Made by a program: the position numbers and the translations under genes. Shown in pieces: positions 55,470 to 64,000 of a stretch of DNA of 64,000 bases; within the stretch, counting starts at the first letter, position 1, and the number at the start of each line of letters is the position of its first letter. The DNA lies in contig NZ_LJIZ01000033.1 of the NCBI RefSeq assembly GCF_001420605.1, positions 62,001-126,000 of the forward strand. Reading direction: 5' to 3'. Source of the stretch: Bacillus sp. FJAT-25509 (lineage in GTDB: Bacteria; Bacillota; Bacilli; Bacillales; Bacillaceae_G). The notes under the pieces were generated by a model. It did not search any database. It was not told the origin of the DNA and was given only the letters and a program-made list of their open reading frames with translations.

Positions 55470-55496
55470 AAAAGGACGCAAAATGCGTCCTTTAAA
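55470..55496 (+). terminator. rho-independent terminator
   Basis: AAAGGACGCA/TGCGTCCTTT with a 3-base loop, immediately after the LCP remnant. Confidence 0.7.
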
Positions 55497-55546
55497 GTAA
55501 ATAATCATTATAAACTTTTATCTTACAGTCTCCAATTTAGTATAAC

Positions 55547-55861
55547 TCAAATTCTTCCAAAAAATCCCTTAAGCTCCCCAACTAACTCCTTGAACACAGG
55601 CTGCTCATTATATATAAAATCATTATGCTTACCATCAATTATATACAACTCTTTTGGCTCTGCTGCCACCTCAAAAAACTGAACCGACTCATCAACCGGA
55701 TGTAAAAGATTATCCTTACCATGTGCTACAAACAATGGACACTCAATATCCTGTGCAATCTTATCTGCATTCATATTAATAATCGAATCAGTAAACTGCA
55801 ACTGAGTCAACTTACCAAACGGTGATAAAATAGCAAGCTCCTTCTGAACATAGAAATAGTT
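55547..55861 (-). pseudogene. C-terminal fragment of an alpha/beta hydrolase
   Basis: A frame without a start runs NYFYVQKELAILSPFGKLTQ to IECPLFVAHGKDNLLHPVDE and KHNDFIYNE, the acid and histidine region of alpha/beta hydrolases (D in GKDNLLHP, H in GKHND). The nucleophile elbow and most of the fold are missing, so it is non-functional. Confidence 0.65.
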
Positions 55862-55888
55862 TACTAGTCATTAGAGGTCTTTGAAACA

Positions 55889-55922
55889 TAAAAAAAGATT
55901 GTCCAATAATTAGACAATCTTA
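55889..55922 (-). terminator. terminator-like hairpin
   Basis: AAGATTGTC/GACAATCTT with a T-rich minus-strand tail. No gene on the minus strand ends just before it, so it is probably left over from a lost gene. Confidence 0.4.
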
Positions 55923-56034
55923 ATCCCACTATTTAAGACTTCATTATACTAAACTATTAATATTCGGTTCTTCAGAAATCAATAGAATCCTAAAGATGTA
56001 CTCTAAGACTTCAATAATAAGAAAGGTGAATTGA

Positions 56035-56274
56035 ATGTTGGATGAGGAAAATAGAAGAATAAATAATTGTAAAAGAAATAAGGTTAAAGCTTATGCAAAC
56101 AATTCTACTGGTGCTGTTACAATAACCATTGGTGATCGAACTTTTGTTGCCAAAGATAATTCATTAGAAAATCTTATTGGCGAATTTCGAAAACAACGTC
56201 ATACTCGAATAGCTCAAAGTAGAATTCAAACTGCAAGATTTATGGAAAAATTAAATAGTATCGGATGCAAATAG
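56035..56274 (+). CDS. small basic protein, unknown
   Basis: 79 residues. A basic start (RRINNCKRNKVK) and end, with VTITIGDRTFVAKDNSLENL in between. AAGAAAGGTG lies 6 nt before the ATG and a strong terminator follows, so it is probably a real single-gene unit. Not recognised. Confidence 0.5.
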   Translation: MLDEENRRINNCKRNKVKAYANNSTGAVTITIGDRTFVAKDNSLENLIGEFRKQRHTRIAQSRIQTARFMEKLNSIGCK

Positions 56275-56313
56275 GAGCAATTTTAAAAATTCTACATCAA
56301 TGATTTAATAAAC

Positions 56314-56366
56314 AAAAAAGCCTGAATCCACGATTATCAAGTAATCGTGGATTCAGGCTTTTATTT
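56314..56366 (+). terminator. strong terminator
   Basis: A long stem of more than 20 bp (AAAAAGCCTGAATCCACGAT and its complement) with a small loop and TTTTATTTT tail. Confidence 0.85.
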
Positions 56367-56478
56367 TATAACTCAGTATATTTTTCTACTATTTAACAGT
56401 GGCTATCTTTAAGTATTTCCAATAAAATTAAAATATTGTTAGAAATATAAACTTACAATTAGATATCGGAGGATTATT

Positions 56479-58185
56479 GTGTCAAATTATAAATCACAAC
56501 TGAAACGTATCGTCGAAGGATTAAAACATACAGATTCCACTATTCGCCATGATGCAATTTTTCAATTAATCGAACTATCAGAAGTCGATGACCTACAATT
56601 TAATTTATTAACTTTAGAATGGTTAGCAAAAGAAGCTGCTTATCCATATCCAACATCATTTAAGGGATGGGATGAACCTAGTTACCACTTGATCAAATTC
56701 ATCTCTCATTTCGAAATACCTGAATTAACAGAAGCCTTAATAAAATATTACCCTGAATATAGTAAGGCTGCTAAAGAAGAAGTATTTCGATACATAACCT
56801 TATTTGATGGAGAAGAGCATGAACTAGCAATCTTGGAATTAATCGAACAAGATATCCAAAACAAACAAGTTGTTTTACCATTAGATGTGCTATACGACAA
56901 TCCTGGCATCATTATTAAACTATTAGAAAAACATACTGAATTATTCGAAGTGGAAGAATATAAAACTACTTTTTATCGATTGTTATCATACTGTTTAGAT
57001 AAAAATTATCTAGACCGCTTCAAAACAAAATACATCGCACCATTGTTATTAGTAGATTATCAAAAGCAAGTAGACGAATTTCTGCCTTATCAAAATGATT
57101 ATGATATTAAGTTTGTGTATGGCTCATGGAAAGAAACCTATTTACAAATCCGTTCAATTATGGCGATCTATCTATCTTTAATGGAGTATTACTTTAATGA
57201 TGAAATGACACCTTTTATAAAAGAAGCAATGTCATTTACTGATCCGTTTATTCGAACTAACGCAATTATTGCCGCTCTTCAACGAGACATTAACGTACCT
57301 GAAGAACAACTGTTAGACTGTGCAACAAATATAGAATCCACAGAATACTTTTATTCGGAAATACTTAGAATCCGTAAAGAACACTTATTCCCTATTAAAG
57401 AGAATAAACAAGCATATTTTGCTAAAAGTCATCTGTTTCTATATATCGTCCAAGAACATGATTTTGTACCTGAAACAATCGAGTTAATCAAACATATAGA
57501 TATTGAAAACACATATAACCAACCAATCCGTTATTATTTAGCTTCCGTTTCCTATGATGATCAAGTCATCCCGGCCTGGGTAGGTGCTTATGCCCTTGAG
57601 GAAGAAGACGACTCGGTCCAAATGTGGGAAGGTACTTATCTAGAAGATGGACAGTTCAATGAAAAATCAATCGAAGAACATGTACAACTATTTATGGACA
57701 AAAGAGAGAATGAAAAAGAAGAAGATGCTTCAATTGTATACTACGAAGGCAAGCCAAAACTAAGTAAATGGTTCTACACTTGGTACGTCCTACTAGCCTT
57801 TAGAGGATATCAAGCATTCTCTACAAAGGATTCAGTATACATCACTTTAACAACTATATTTGCAGTTTTAATCGTTTCATATCACATCTATAAGACTAAA
57901 CTATTAAAAAACAAAATCGAAATCGTCGGCAATGTTGTCCGATATTCCGAAAAGGACGCTCACTCCCAAATTTTACTAGAAGACATTAAAAAAATCACCA
58001 TTCAAAAGTCTAACATGAAAACAAGATTGCTTGATCGACGTTCCAAAGTTGTTACCATTTACAACAAACAAAATAAAGTTGCCCTAGAATTCCCATTAGA
58101 ATGTGTATCTTACGATGAATTCGCAATTGTTGTAGATGAACTGACCGATCATTTAAAGGAACAACCACATATTCAGCAGCAATGA
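56479..58185 (+). CDS. large helical-repeat protein with C-terminal TM and PH-like domain
   Basis: 568 residues. The first 400 or so are alpha-helical with HEAT-like spacing (IRHDAIFQLIELSEVDDLQ; FTDPFIRTNAIIAALQRDI). Around residues 445-475 is a hydrophobic segment (FTTKDSVYITLTTIFAVLIV-like), probably two short membrane helices. The last 100 residues (NKIEIVGNVVRYSEKDAHSQ) look like a PH-like beta domain. Not recognised as a named family. The start is a GTG with CGGAGG 7 nt upstream. A single-gene unit. Confidence 0.65.
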   Translation: MSNYKSQLKRIVEGLKHTDSTIRHDAIFQLIELSEVDDLQFNLLTLEWLAKEAAYPYPTSFKGWDEPSYHLIKFISHFEIPELTEALIKYYPEYSKAAKEEVFRYITLFDGEEHELAILELIEQDIQNKQVVLPLDVLYDNPGIIIKLLEKHTELFEVEEYKTTFYRLLSYCLDKNYLDRFKTKYIAPLLLVDYQKQVDEFLPYQNDYDIKFVYGSWKETYLQIRSIMAIYLSLMEYYFNDEMTPFIKEAMSFTDPFIRTNAIIAALQRDINVPEEQLLDCATNIESTEYFYSEILRIRKEHLFPIKENKQAYFAKSHLFLYIVQEHDFVPETIELIKHIDIENTYNQPIRYYLASVSYDDQVIPAWVGAYALEEEDDSVQMWEGTYLEDGQFNEKSIEEHVQLFMDKRENEKEEDASIVYYEGKPKLSKWFYTWYVLLAFRGYQAFSTKDSVYITLTTIFAVLIVSYHIYKTKLLKNKIEIVGNVVRYSEKDAHSQILLEDIKKITIQKSNMKTRLLDRRSKVVTIYNKQNKVALEFPLECVSYDEFAIVVDELTDHLKEQPHIQQQ

Positions 58186-58195
58186 TTTAATTAAA

Positions 58196-58226
58196 AATAG
58201 AGATGCCGTTATTGGCATCTCTTTTA
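58196..58226. terminator. bidirectional terminator
   Basis: AGAGATGCC/GGCATCTCT with a 6-base loop and T runs on both sides, between two convergent genes. Confidence 0.75.
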
Positions 58227-58227
58227 C

Positions 58228-58704
58228 TTAACCTAATCGAAACTCCATTTTTCTATTTTTTGTCGTCATTCCAATTGACTCATAAAAATGGATTGCTTTT
58301 TGATTACTCTCCGAAACTCCCAATTCAACACTATCAATGTTCAATTCTTTCGCGAAATCAATAATATATTGCATGAGTTTTCTTCCAATACCCTTTTTCC
58401 TACTCGCATCATCAACACATAAACTATTAAGCAATAAGATTTTCCTTGCATTAACAAAAGAGTTTTCAGGTATTTCCTCTTCCTTCAAAACAGCTACACC
58501 AAGTATTTTAGAAGCTAAGGTAGCCACAATTATATGTTGTTTATCATCTTTTAGTTGGTTATTAAATTCCTCTTCACCTACTGGAGTAGAGTTCTCTTTG
58601 TATAGGTCAGGTCGTTCAAGAACGTGTAAATCGTGAACTTGTCTAAATAATGGTATTAATGACTCGTAGTCTTCTTGATTGGCATTTCGAATTGTAATCT
58701 CCAT
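58228..58704 (-). CDS. GNAT-family N-acetyltransferase
   Basis: 158 residues with the GNAT layout: IRNANQEDYESLIPLF at the start, LLLNSLCVDDASRKKGIGRK with the acetyl-CoA loop (RKKGIG), then LGVSESNQKAIHFYESIGM. The substrate amine is unknown. AGAGGTG precedes the ATG. Confidence 0.8.
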   Translation of the reverse strand: MEITIRNANQEDYESLIPLFRQVHDLHVLERPDLYKENSTPVGEEEFNNQLKDDKQHIIVATLASKILGVAVLKEEEIPENSFVNARKILLLNSLCVDDASRKKGIGRKLMQYIIDFAKELNIDSVELGVSESNQKAIHFYESIGMTTKNRKMEFRLG

Positions 58705-58762
58705 GCATTTTCACCTCTTTAGGTTGTTTTAACTGTGCTGTAATTTTCACTCATACACTAAA

Positions 58763-59110
58763 TTAATTATCCTCAATTATTTCCAATATATTAGCTGCCA
58801 ACTTTAGTCTGATTGGTTTAATAAAACTTTTTCCTGCACCCCAACCAATATCGAATATTCCATCTCCATTACCAGATGAAATACACTTAACATACGTATC
58901 ACCACTAAAGTTATCAATTGTAACGGTCAATGTTGCTGTACTATTGTTTCTAAAAAAGTATTTTTGAAATACTAGGATTACAATTTCTTTTTCTTCAGCA
59001 GCTTTATAATCTTGAAAGATCAAATTTGATTGTAAATCTGTGTCCTCTAAAATTAGTTGAGTTGCTTGAGTTGGCTTTATGTTTACAGTGAATTCCGTGT
59101 AATGTTTCAT
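58763..59110 (-). CDS. DUF6054-like protein
   Basis: 115 residues. Beta-rich with a helical tail; GGDGIFDIGWGAGKSF-like glycine-rich text is the most conserved-looking part. I recall this as the DUF6054 group of Bacillus proteins, without known function. AGGAGG precedes the ATG by 5 nt. It is between a GNAT gene and pyrE in the same direction. Confidence 0.6.
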   Translation of the reverse strand: MKHYTEFTVNIKPTQATQLILEDTDLQSNLIFQDYKAAEEKEIVILVFQKYFFRNNSTATLTVTIDNFSGDTYVKCISSGNGDGIFDIGWGAGKSFIKPIRLKLAANILEIIEDN

Positions 59111-59149
59111 ATGTTCCTCCTTTGAATGTGATAAATAGGTAGAATTAAT

Positions 59150-59677
59150 TTATTTCGTAACCGCAACTAATTCATCCATTGTAAGTAATGAGTGTAAAAT
59201 TAACCCTGCTTCGTATAAATTTTCTTTACCATTTTGTTGACGATCAATTACACATAAGACATCTTTTACATTGGCACCAACTTGTTTTAAATCTTCAGCA
59301 CTAAGTTTAATCTGTCCGCCAGTCGTCACTACGTCCTCAATAATACAAACCTTCTTATTTTGAATATCGATCCCTTCTGCAAGTTTGCAAGTTCCATAGG
59401 CTTTTGCTTCTTTTCTAACAAATACTACTGGTATTCCTGTTTTCAACGATAAAGCTGTGGCAATCGGAATACCGCCCATTTCTAAACCAGCTAATACTTC
59501 AGTTCCCTCTGGTATGTATTTTGATAGTTGATCAGCTATTTCTCTTAAAAGTGTTGGATTCGATTCAAACAAATACTTATCGAAATACTCATTTGATACT
59601 AATCCCGATCTTAATGTAAACTCACCTGTTAAGTGGGCAATATTATAAATTTCTTGTGCTAATTGATCTTTATTCAT
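59150..59677 (-). CDS. pyrE: orotate phosphoribosyltransferase-like protein
   Basis: 175 residues. The PRPP motif VCIIEDVVTTGGQI is complete, and the text before it (LAGLEMGGIPIATALSLKTG, VFVRKEAKAYGTC) matches OMP-forming OPRTases. It is shorter than the classic 210-residue PyrE and stands outside a pyr operon, so it may be a paralogue or a salvage enzyme. GGGGGA precedes the ATG. Confidence 0.75.
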   Translation of the reverse strand: MNKDQLAQEIYNIAHLTGEFTLRSGLVSNEYFDKYLFESNPTLLREIADQLSKYIPEGTEVLAGLEMGGIPIATALSLKTGIPVVFVRKEAKAYGTCKLAEGIDIQNKKVCIIEDVVTTGGQIKLSAEDLKQVGANVKDVLCVIDRQQNGKENLYEAGLILHSLLTMDELVAVTK

Positions 59678-59943
59678 TATTAAGTCCCCCTAAAAGTTAT
59701 CTAGTTCCCAACTAATTTTAACAATAATTTCCTTTAAGTTTCCAAAGCAAATTATCCTATTTAATTGTATTAAATTCCATTTAATCAAAGGGCTCTGTTA
59801 AAGTAGATTGTTGATTTACTTATACAACAAATTGGCAGATTAGTAGAATAAATAAATATAGAAAAATATTAATTTTTTAATTAGATCTCTCATTAAATAT
59901 GGTAAAATACGGGAGCGAACAATGCTACAGGGGAACAAAATTA

Positions 59944-60054
59944 ATGAAAAAGGAGTTCAAAAAAGTTAATACGATTGCTCTAATAGTAATTCTGTGCTTT
60001 TTAACTTTTTCATTAAGTATAAGTGATCAATTTAATATTTCTTGTACAACTTGA
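59944..60054 (+). CDS. tiny hydrophobic peptide with its own terminator
   Basis: 36 residues: MKKEFKKVNTIALIV then LCFLTFSLSISDQF and a C-terminal CTT. A basic start plus hydrophobic stretch looks like a short membrane or secreted peptide. AGGGGA lies 9 nt before the ATG, a TAAAAT box is 36 bases upstream, and a terminator overlaps its end, so a dedicated transcript is likely. Unknown function; similar layouts include type I toxins and signalling peptides. Confidence 0.45.
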   Translation: MKKEFKKVNTIALIVILCFLTFSLSISDQFNISCTT

Positions 60055-60080
60055 TCGACGATACGTCGGTCTTTTTTTAT
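60053..60080 (+). terminator. terminator of the small peptide gene
   Basis: GATCGACG/CGTCGGTC with a 3-base loop and TTTTTTTATT, overlapping the peptide's stop codon. Confidence 0.7.
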
Positions 60081-60216
60081 TAAACAAACAAGGATTTTTG
60101 ATTTATATATATATCACTTTAAAAATTCTTAGAGATTTCAACCGTTATAAAGCCCTTCGGAATAAGACCTAAAGGGGATTTGTTTGTAATTGACCTATCA
60201 ACATATTTCAAATCTA

Positions 60217-61260
60217 TTAAATGAATCCTTTTTCCACCATTGACTCTGCAATTTGGATTGAATTCCAAGCTGCTCCCTTAAGTAGATTATCCGATACTAT
60301 CCAAAGGTGGAAACCAAAAGGATGGTCAGGATCTTTTCGGATTCTACCAACAAACGTATCTGTTTTTCCAGCTGCGTATAAAGGCATAGGATAAAGCTGT
60401 TCACTTGGTGAATCTTGTAAAGTAACACCTGGTGCCGAATTTAAGACATTTCTAATTTCATCAACAGTTGTTTTTCGTTCTAATTCAATATAAACCGATT
60501 CGGAGTGACCGGATACAACTGGCACTCTAACACAGGTGGCAGCCATTTTTAGTTTAGGATCTTCGAATATTTTTTTTGTTTCTTGTATCATTTTTACTTC
60601 TTCAAATGTGTAATCATTTTCAGTAAATACATCTACCTGTGGTAGTACATTAAAGGCAATTGGATAATGTTTTTTATCTTTTTTTACAGGCATTATTGAA
60701 GCCTCAACTTCTTCACCAGCGAGCAGGGTCATTGATTGGTTTTTTAATTCATTTATGGCATGTATCCCAGTACCTGATACAGCTTGATAGGTTGATACGA
60801 TAATTCGCTCCAATCCGAATGTTTCGCGGATTGGTTGTAATGCTGTTACCATTTGCAATGCAGAACAATTAGGAACAGCAATAATTCCTTTATGTTTAGA
60901 AAGCGTATGAGCATTCACTTCAGGTACAACAAGAGGGACATCAGCTGACATACGATATTCGCTTGTATTATCAATTACAACTGCACCACTAGCAACTGCG
61001 TGGCCAGCTAATTGTTTGGATAAGTCTCCTCCTGCGCTAAAAAAAGCAATATCTACTCCCTCGAAGCTGGTTTGCTTTGCTTCTTGAACAGTAATTTCTT
61101 TACCTTTAAATGGTATTTTTTTCCCTGCAGATCGAATAGAGGAAAAAAATGAGACTTTTCTTATTTTAAAATTTGTATCTTGTTCAAGTAGACCAATAAT
61201 TTTCTGTCCTACTGCGCCAGTAGCACCAACAACTGCAATATGATAACTCTTTTCACTCAT
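60217..61260 (-). CDS. asd: aspartate-semialdehyde dehydrogenase, orphan copy
   Basis: 347 residues. NADP-binding GATGAVG at residue 11, the active-site Cys in PNCSALQM, and AVSGTGIHA are all present. It reduces aspartyl phosphate to the semialdehyde for lysine, threonine, methionine and diaminopimelate. It is not beside dapA or a lysine operon, so it may be a second copy. I chose the ATG at 61260 because GGAGG is 8 nt upstream; an upstream TTG is weaker. It is divergent from a LysR regulator. Confidence 0.85.
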   Translation of the reverse strand: MSEKSYHIAVVGATGAVGQKIIGLLEQDTNFKIRKVSFFSSIRSAGKKIPFKGKEITVQEAKQTSFEGVDIAFFSAGGDLSKQLAGHAVASGAVVIDNTSEYRMSADVPLVVPEVNAHTLSKHKGIIAVPNCSALQMVTALQPIRETFGLERIIVSTYQAVSGTGIHAINELKNQSMTLLAGEEVEASIMPVKKDKKHYPIAFNVLPQVDVFTENDYTFEEVKMIQETKKIFEDPKLKMAATCVRVPVVSGHSESVYIELERKTTVDEIRNVLNSAPGVTLQDSPSEQLYPMPLYAAGKTDTFVGRIRKDPDHPFGFHLWIVSDNLLKGAAWNSIQIAESMVEKGFI

Positions 61261-61396
61261 ATTTTTCTCCTCCAATATTGTTAAAAGAAGTTTTATTTTC
61301 TTTCATATTCAATTTTAAAGGAATATACTCTATATTAATAATTGAAAGATATGATATAATCGTTCACAAATCATGATACTAAAAGAGGTTTTTATT

Positions 61397-62260
61397 ATGG
61401 AAATAAGGCACGTTCGAACTTTCTGCGCTATTGTTAAACATGGTAGTTTCTCAAAAGCAGCTTATGCATTAGATTACGCACAATCAACTGTGACAACACA
61501 TATTAAGGCGCTGGAGAATGATTTGCAATCTCCTCTTTTTGATCGATTAGGAAAAAAAGTCCTTTTGACAAAGGCAGGACAACACTTTCATCCTTATGCG
61601 CTAGAGTTACTCACAATTTACGAAAAAGCACATGAAATACCAAAAGATAGTGACCATCCTGAAGGGACGCTAACAATTACTGCAAATGAATCATTAGCTG
61701 TCTATCGGCTACCGCAAATTTTACAAAAGTATAAACAGATAAATCCTAAAGTTAATATTATTCTTGAGACTGCTACAAACGAACAAGCCATTAAGAAGTT
61801 GCGAGATGGTGATACAGATATCGCGTTCATTATAGGAGAGTCTATAGAGTACGATGAGTTCATAACGAAAAATTTATTTTATGAGTTGTTTGGATGGATA
61901 TTAACTCCAGATTTAACTATAAGCAAGGATCCAATTGAACTATTAAGGGATTATCAATTTATATATACAGAGAAAAGTTGTGGTTATAGAGCTATGGTGG
62001 ATGGGTATTTACGTAAAAGTGGGCAGATTCCTGATAGAACTTTTGAAAGTTCGAGCATAGAGGTAATCAAACAGTCAGTAATATGTGGGTTAGGAATTAG
62101 CATTCTTCCTTTTATAGTAGTACAAGAAAGTTTCAACAAAAATCAATTAATTTTTAAGCCAATTGAAACTTCACAAAAAATACAAAGTAGTTTCATCTAC
62201 CATAAATCAAGGTGGGTATCTCCAGTTCTACGTTCTTTCCTTACCTTATTAGAAAAGTAG
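61397..62260 (+). CDS. LysR-family transcriptional regulator
   Basis: 287 residues. The N-terminal winged helix reads RHVRTFCAIVKHGSFSKAAY and LDYAQSTVTTHIKALE, classic LysR. The rest is the substrate-binding domain. It is divergent from asd with 136 bases between their starts, the usual LysR target layout, so asd is a possible target. AGAGG lies 8 nt before the ATG at 61397. Confidence 0.8.
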   Translation: MEIRHVRTFCAIVKHGSFSKAAYALDYAQSTVTTHIKALENDLQSPLFDRLGKKVLLTKAGQHFHPYALELLTIYEKAHEIPKDSDHPEGTLTITANESLAVYRLPQILQKYKQINPKVNIILETATNEQAIKKLRDGDTDIAFIIGESIEYDEFITKNLFYELFGWILTPDLTISKDPIELLRDYQFIYTEKSCGYRAMVDGYLRKSGQIPDRTFESSSIEVIKQSVICGLGISILPFIVVQESFNKNQLIFKPIETSQKIQSSFIYHKSRWVSPVLRSFLTLLEK

Positions 62261-62306
62261 AATAGCATTTGAACTAATTTAAAGTAAAAATCAGAAAGGA
62301 TACCGT

Positions 62307-62579
62307 GTGTATTCCGAGACAGATATTGCGTGGTTTGAAATCATAAAGTACTACCGTTCCATGAATATGCCAATTCAAGAGTTAAAAAGATTTACCGAGA
62401 TGCAAAACGAGGGAGTCTCAAAGGTTACAGCTTTACGAAAATTTATGGAAGCACATCGTGTGAAAGTGGTCGAACAATTGAACGATCTAAATAAGGTGCT
62501 TTCACAAGTTGATCATAAAATTAAAGTATTAAAAGAATTTGAAGCATCTGATAATACTAAAACACTTAAGAAGAAATAG
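62307..62579 (+). CDS. MerR-family fragment lacking the DNA-binding helix-turn-helix
   Basis: 90 residues. YSETDIAWFEIIKYYRSMNM and PIQELKRFTEM match the end of the MerR wing and dimer region; the HTH that should precede it (about 40 residues) is missing and no upstream in-frame start provides it. The GTG has AGAAAGGA 6 nt before it, so a shortened protein could still be made. It may be an N-terminally truncated gene. Confidence 0.55.
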   Translation: MYSETDIAWFEIIKYYRSMNMPIQELKRFTEMQNEGVSKVTALRKFMEAHRVKVVEQLNDLNKVLSQVDHKIKVLKEFEASDNTKTLKKK

Positions 62580-62581
62580 AA

Positions 62582-62616
62582 AAAACGACTGTCTAATAAA
62601 AACAGTCGTTAATTTT
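62582..62616. terminator. bidirectional terminator
   Basis: AACGACTGT/ACAGTCGTT with a 9-base loop and T-rich tails, between convergent genes. Confidence 0.7.
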
Positions 62617-62629
62617 AATTATCAATTTT

Positions 62630-63589
62630 CTAGTTAAATCTTACACCATTCTTAAATTCCATTTTTGGAAAACTACTACCAGCGATCTTATCTTCAGGTA
62701 TAGCTTTTTCAATTCTTTCAATATCATCGGCACTTAATTGAACATCTACTGATTTTAGTGAATCTCTAAGAGTAGTTCGTCTTGATGCACCAACTAAAGT
62801 AATGATGTCATCCCCTTTTGATGAAAGCCATGCAAGAGCTAGTTGTGGAATTGTTATATTTTTCTCATCAGCTATTTTACTCAATTCTTCAACAAGTACA
62901 AGATTTTTATCTATATTCCCTTCAGCAAACATTGGAATATATGATTTTGTATTTTCTTTTGAAAAAGTACCACTGAGCAATCCGTGAGCTAGCGCTCCAA
63001 ATGCAACTACTCCAACGCCAAGCTCTCGTGCTGTTGGTAAAATTTCATTTTCCATACTCCTATTGAATAAAGAATACTCTGTCTCGATAAAGCTTATTGG
63101 ATGAACAGAATTAGCTTTTCTTAACGTATCAGCATCAACTTGTGTAATCCCAACATGTTTTACATATCCTTCTTTAACCAAGTCAGAAATTGCACCGATC
63201 GTTTCTTCAACCGGAATTCCTAAATCAATTCGGGCTGGTTGGTAAAGATCGATATAATCTAAATTTAATCTTTTAAGTGTATAAGTAAGATAATTTTTTA
63301 TTGATAACGGTCTAACATCTAAGCCATAAAATGAGCCATTAGGTGCAACTAATACTCCAAACTTAACTGATATAAAAGCTTGCTCTCTTTTTTGACCTTT
63401 TAGTGCTTCACCAATCACCATTTCACTCTTTCCAAAGCCGTAAAAATCTGCAGTATTTAGATGATTAATTCCAGAGTCAAGTGCTTCATGAATTGTAGCG
63501 ATGTTTTCAGACTTATTATCGTCTTTTATCATCCCACCACAACCTAATCCAAGTTTATAAAGTTCTGAGTTATTACTTTTATTGATCAT
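62630..63589 (-). CDS. aldo/keto reductase
   Basis: 319 residues, TIM-barrel AKR. NTADFYGFGKSE carries the catalytic Asp-Tyr pair, SVKFG the Lys; the usual His is replaced by a Q-containing stretch (DLYQPARIDLG), as in many AKR13-type members. The C-terminus has the NADPH-binding LVGASRRTTLRDSL. The substrate is unknown. AAGGGGAAA precedes the ATG. A MarR gene lies upstream in the same direction. Confidence 0.8.
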   Translation of the reverse strand: MINKSNNSELYKLGLGCGGMIKDDNKSENIATIHEALDSGINHLNTADFYGFGKSEMVIGEALKGQKREQAFISVKFGVLVAPNGSFYGLDVRPLSIKNYLTYTLKRLNLDYIDLYQPARIDLGIPVEETIGAISDLVKEGYVKHVGITQVDADTLRKANSVHPISFIETEYSLFNRSMENEILPTARELGVGVVAFGALAHGLLSGTFSKENTKSYIPMFAEGNIDKNLVLVEELSKIADEKNITIPQLALAWLSSKGDDIITLVGASRRTTLRDSLKSVDVQLSADDIERIEKAIPEDKIAGSSFPKMEFKNGVRFN

Positions 63590-63634
63590 CTTAAGTTTCC
63601 CCTTTTCTTCATTATTGTTTGAGTTTGCTACTTT

Positions 63635-64000
63635 TCAATCCCTAAATCTGTTCGTACTATCAAATATCTTTTTTAAAGATCTCATCGTAATAAACAATTC
63701 TTCTTCTGTTAATTCTTCTGTAAATAAATTCACCATTTCTTGAATTTTTTCATGAATCTCGGGCATAATGTCTTTAGCTTTTTCAGTTAAATATAACCGA
63801 TAAGCCCTACTATTTTTTTCGTGTTGCTCTTTATTTACATAACCTAGATCGATTAGTTTTTTAATCGTTCTTGCTGACATAGCCTTATCATGACCGATTT
63901 CTTCGCTTAGTTTATTTTGGCTAATTCCTTCATTCTTTTCTAAAGTAATTAAATATAAAAACGAGCCACTACTAAGTTCATACTTTTTTATAACTTTGTC
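63635..64000 (-). CDS. MarR-family transcriptional regulator (partial)
   Basis: The frame is open to the window end, so the N-terminus lies outside. The visible 121 residues show the winged helix (GISQNKLSEEIGHDKAMSAR, TIKKLIDLGYVNKEQ) and the dimer helix. It probably regulates the aldo/keto reductase gene that follows 46 bases later. Confidence 0.75.
   Translation of the reverse strand, partial: DKVIKKYELSSGSFLYLITLEKNEGISQNKLSEEIGHDKAMSARTIKKLIDLGYVNKEQHEKNSRAYRLYLTEKAKDIMPEIHEKIQEMVNLFTEELTEEELFITMRSLKKIFDSTNRFRD

Noticed and set aside
1-64000. CRISPR arrays, tRNA or rRNA genes, phage structural genes, integrase
   Set aside because: I looked for regular spaced repeats, cloverleaf-like text and tyrosine/serine recombinase motifs and saw none, so no attachment sites are called.

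Overview
The window comes from a low-GC, spore-forming member of the Bacillaceae. The signs are strong AGGAGG-type ribosome binding sites, frequent TTG/GTG starts, an ExsC-like exosporium protein, an unusually close match to the Bacillus cereus Thoeris effector ThsA, and Bacillus-style PTS and MurNAc genes. I cannot name the species from sequence alone. No rRNA, tRNA or CRISPR array was seen. All functional calls rest on reading motifs and overall resemblance; no searches were run.

Region 1 (1-12.4 kb) is an accessory island rich in dead genes. It opens with a three-gene operon: the end of an LRV-repeat protein, a glycine-zipper membrane protein with a nuclease-like core, and a coiled-coil tail-anchored protein. 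Two orphan membrane proteins, a standalone TIR/deoxyribosyltransferase-like protein and an ATPase-TOPRIM pair (PARIS/OLD-like) follow. Between them lie several decayed minus-strand genes, including a DisA_N-like (diadenylate cyclase fold) gene carrying at least five lesions.

Region 2 (12.5-31.2 kb) is metabolic and intact. It holds a GH38 alpha-mannosidase with a PTS EIIABC and an RpiR-type regulator (mannosylglycerate-like operon), an orphan MreC, a VOC protein, a MutT-like Nudix hydrolase, a three-gene ABC-2 exporter, the MurNAc-recycling pair murP-namZ, an IclR regulator, a polar amino-acid ABC importer and a large permease.

Region 3 (31.3-41.9 kb) is a defence island. It has a SIR2-STAND NTPase (Avs5-like), a SLATT two-TM effector, a complete Thoeris system (thsA-thsB), a SEFIR-domain protein and relics of other genes (HAD phosphatase, ABC transporter). 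Three proteins here have NAD-processing or TIR/SEFIR folds, so the island is centred on NAD+ signalling or depletion.

Region 4 (41.9-55.9 kb) contains an exosporium-type protein, a phosphodiester glycosidase-like protein, several small secreted or membrane proteins, an IS605-type TnpB with a probable omega-RNA, a peptidoglycan-binding protein and an LCP-family ligase. A conserved upstream module with the palindrome GTAAACGTTTAC occurs three times. Two copies form a roughly 360-bp direct repeat that flanks TnpB. Shuffled remnants of the peptidoglycan-binding and LCP genes lie at 55.35-55.47 kb, so this stretch has been duplicated and rearranged.

Region 5 (56-64 kb) is ordinary chromosome: a large membrane-anchored protein, a GNAT acetyltransferase, DUF6054-like protein, an orphan pyrE-type phosphoribosyltransferase, asd with a divergent LysR regulator, a MerR fragment, an aldo/keto reductase and a MarR regulator cut by the window end.
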